Shown one piece after another: positions 63,022 through 64,000 of a stretch of DNA of 64,000 bases (its first letter is position 1; each line of letters begins with the position of its first letter). The notes beneath the pieces were generated by a model, which worked only from the letters and a program-made list of their open reading frames with translations, searched no databases and was not told where the DNA came from. The position numbers and the translations under genes are program-made. The DNA comes from Alphaproteobacteria bacterium (lineage in GTDB: Bacteria; Pseudomonadota; Alphaproteobacteria; Micavibrionales; Micavibrionaceae): NCBI GenBank assembly GCA_017999645.1, contig JAGNLJ010000011.1, positions 1-64,000 on the forward strand, written 5' to 3'.

Positions 63022-64000
63022 TTACTTTTTCTTGCTACCGTTATTATCACGCGGCAGGAACAGCTTCATTGCATCGCGGATCGTCGGCATATTCCGCTCG
63101 CAGGCTTCGTCGCCCAACGTAATCAACTCTTTCGCGCGCTCGAATTCCAGCAGTCCGATATGACCGATCAGGGGCTTGATGTGAATGTCCGGCGGGTCGG
63201 CGGCAAGACGTGAGCGCGTCATGCGGTCCTGCATAATGCCGAGCGACGAAATCATCACGCCAAATAAACTCGGGCTGTTCTGCTCACGGCGGAACAGGCG
63301 GCGCGTGAGACTCGAATTGATTTTCTGTTGTTCTTCGGGCGGAACATCCTTGTCACTGAAAGGATCGAACCCGGCGACGGTTTGAAATTGCTGGCCGGGT
63401 TTCGCGGCTTTACCGATGATATCCGCGTGAAGGTCGACACCTATTGTCATGCGCGCGCCGAGCGCCTGGCATGCCGCGACGGGAACCGGGTTTACAAGCG
63501 CGCCATCAACGAGCAAACGCCCGTTTCTTTCAACCGGCGGGAAAACGCCGGGCAGGGCGAATGATGCCGTCATGGCTTTCATCACTTCGCCGCGACGGAT
63601 CCAGACTTCGTGACCGGTTTTCAGGTCAGCAGCCACCGTAACGAATGGAATGGGCAGGTCTTCCATCATCGTATCCTGAAAATGCTCCCTAAGAAGATTA
63701 TTCAGACGTGATCCGCCGATCATCCCAGCGCTGCGCACGCGGATGTCGAGGTAAGACAGAATTTTAAGACGGTTGAGGGAGAGGGCCCAGTCCTCGATCA
63801 CCTGCAGCTTGCCGACGAGATAGGCCGCGCCGACCACAGATCCGATGGATGTTCCAGCTAAGATGGCAGGTTTAATTCCGTGCCGGTCGAGGCATTTCAA
63901 CACCCCGATATGGGCGAAACCGCGGGCCATACCGCCGCCCAAAGCCAGGCCAATACCCGGATTCGGAGCTGTCCCCAGATCCAGAATCCCTTTTTCACCA
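63022..64000 (-). CDS. Patatin-like phospholipase, 5' end outside window
   Basis: At least 325 residues; the frame is open to the window edge, so the start lies beyond it. The sequence reads TAPNPGIGLALGGGMARGFAHIGVL, then the nucleophile elbow GTSIGSV and a DGALVNPVP block holding the catalytic Asp, as in RssA-type bacterial patatins. A Ser-Asp dyad hydrolase acting on lipids is likely; the substrate is unknown. The apparent ATG at 63942 in shorter readings is really a TTG inside the glycine-rich oxyanion motif. Confidence 0.92.
   Translation of the reverse strand, partial: GEKGILDLGTAPNPGIGLALGGGMARGFAHIGVLKCLDRHGIKPAILAGTSIGSVVGAAYLVGKLQVIEDWALSLNRLKILSYLDIRVRSAGMIGGSRLNNLLREHFQDTMMEDLPIPFVTVAADLKTGHEVWIRRGEVMKAMTASFALPGVFPPVERNGRLLVDGALVNPVPVAACQALGARMTIGVDLHADIIGKAAKPGQQFQTVAGFDPFSDKDVPPEEQQKINSSLTRRLFRREQNSPSLFGVMISSLGIMQDRMTRSRLAADPPDIHIKPLIGHIGLLEFERAKELITLGDEACERNMPTIRDAMKLFLPRDNNGSKKK

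Overview
The window looks like a chromosomal segment of an alphaproteobacterium. The support is gene order: lnt, an XRE regulator, metK, trmB, rimP, nusA, infB, rbfA, truB and rpsO in a row, fabA-fabB-fabI, a suf operon led by an Rrf2 regulator, gatCAB, a Fur/Mur-type regulator without the CxxC zinc motif, and a TIGR01459-type HAD protein. Base composition is moderately GC-rich with AT-richer small genes scattered through it. I saw no rRNA, tRNA, CRISPR array, transposase or integrase. Finer taxonomy cannot be settled by eye; a Micavibrio-like or other deep alphaproteobacterial lineage is only a guess.

Layout. 1-4.3 kb: mixed housekeeping and accessory genes (metallopeptidase-like, VOC, TMEM175-like channel, TerD-like, MFS, orphan MraZ-like). 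4.3-9.3 kb, minus strand: gatC, a small membrane protein, gatA, two tandem secreted eight-cysteine paralogues and gatB. 9.3-15 kb: ruvX, a YgjP-type peptidase, an intracellular PHA depolymerase, a CbiB/CobD-type protein, rpmB and tgt. 15-18.8 kb: a degenerate GGDEF protein coupled to a PAS histidine kinase, then fur and a DUF1491 gene. 18.8-20.6 kb: an AT-rich patch of unrecognised small genes. 20.6-24.5 kb: prfC and a membrane-fused spermidine-synthase-like protein. 24.6-31.3 kb: the suf operon (regulator, sufB, sufC, sufD, sufS, sufT-like, sufA-like) with two unknown small genes inside it. 31.3-39.2 kb: dusA, an SH3 protein, fabA/fabB/fabI, a glycerophosphodiesterase, a TauE-like transporter and a SET protein. 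39.3-49.3 kb: pnp, gpmA, rpsO, truB, rbfA, infB, nusA, rimP. 49.4-57.3 kb: trmB, metK, XRE, lnt, corC-like, ybeY, phoH, miaB. 57.4-64 kb: a secreted protein, a 1254-residue membrane-anchored coiled-coil protein, a HAD phosphatase and a patatin cut by the window end.

Genes are tightly packed. Many same-strand neighbours overlap by ATGA, and four convergent pairs share their stop codons in a 4-nt YTAR overlap. No stretch above about 300 bases lacks a plausible gene. The longest gaps are 9811-10114 (if the weak small ORF there is not real), 38457-38726 (no gene seen, only short inverted repeats), 26556-26818 (repeats plus a copy of the sufB tail), 19135-19403 (a copy of the DUF1491 tail) and 41460-41687 (pnp/gpmA leader DNA).

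The most unusual signals are: (1) two loci where the 3' end of a gene, including its stop codon, is duplicated downstream of inserted DNA (the DUF1491 gene and sufB), the sufB copy being recoded at nearly every codon; (2) a dispersed palindromic repeat family, plus a different palindrome inserted in frame inside dusA; (3) a strongly structured leader directly in front of metK; (4) the secreted eight-cysteine paralogue pair inside the gatCAB cluster; (5) a Tgt lacking the three zinc cysteines; (6) phased DnaA-box-like arrays inside ruvX and sufD; (7) the giant coiled-coil protein, which has a TipN-like layout.
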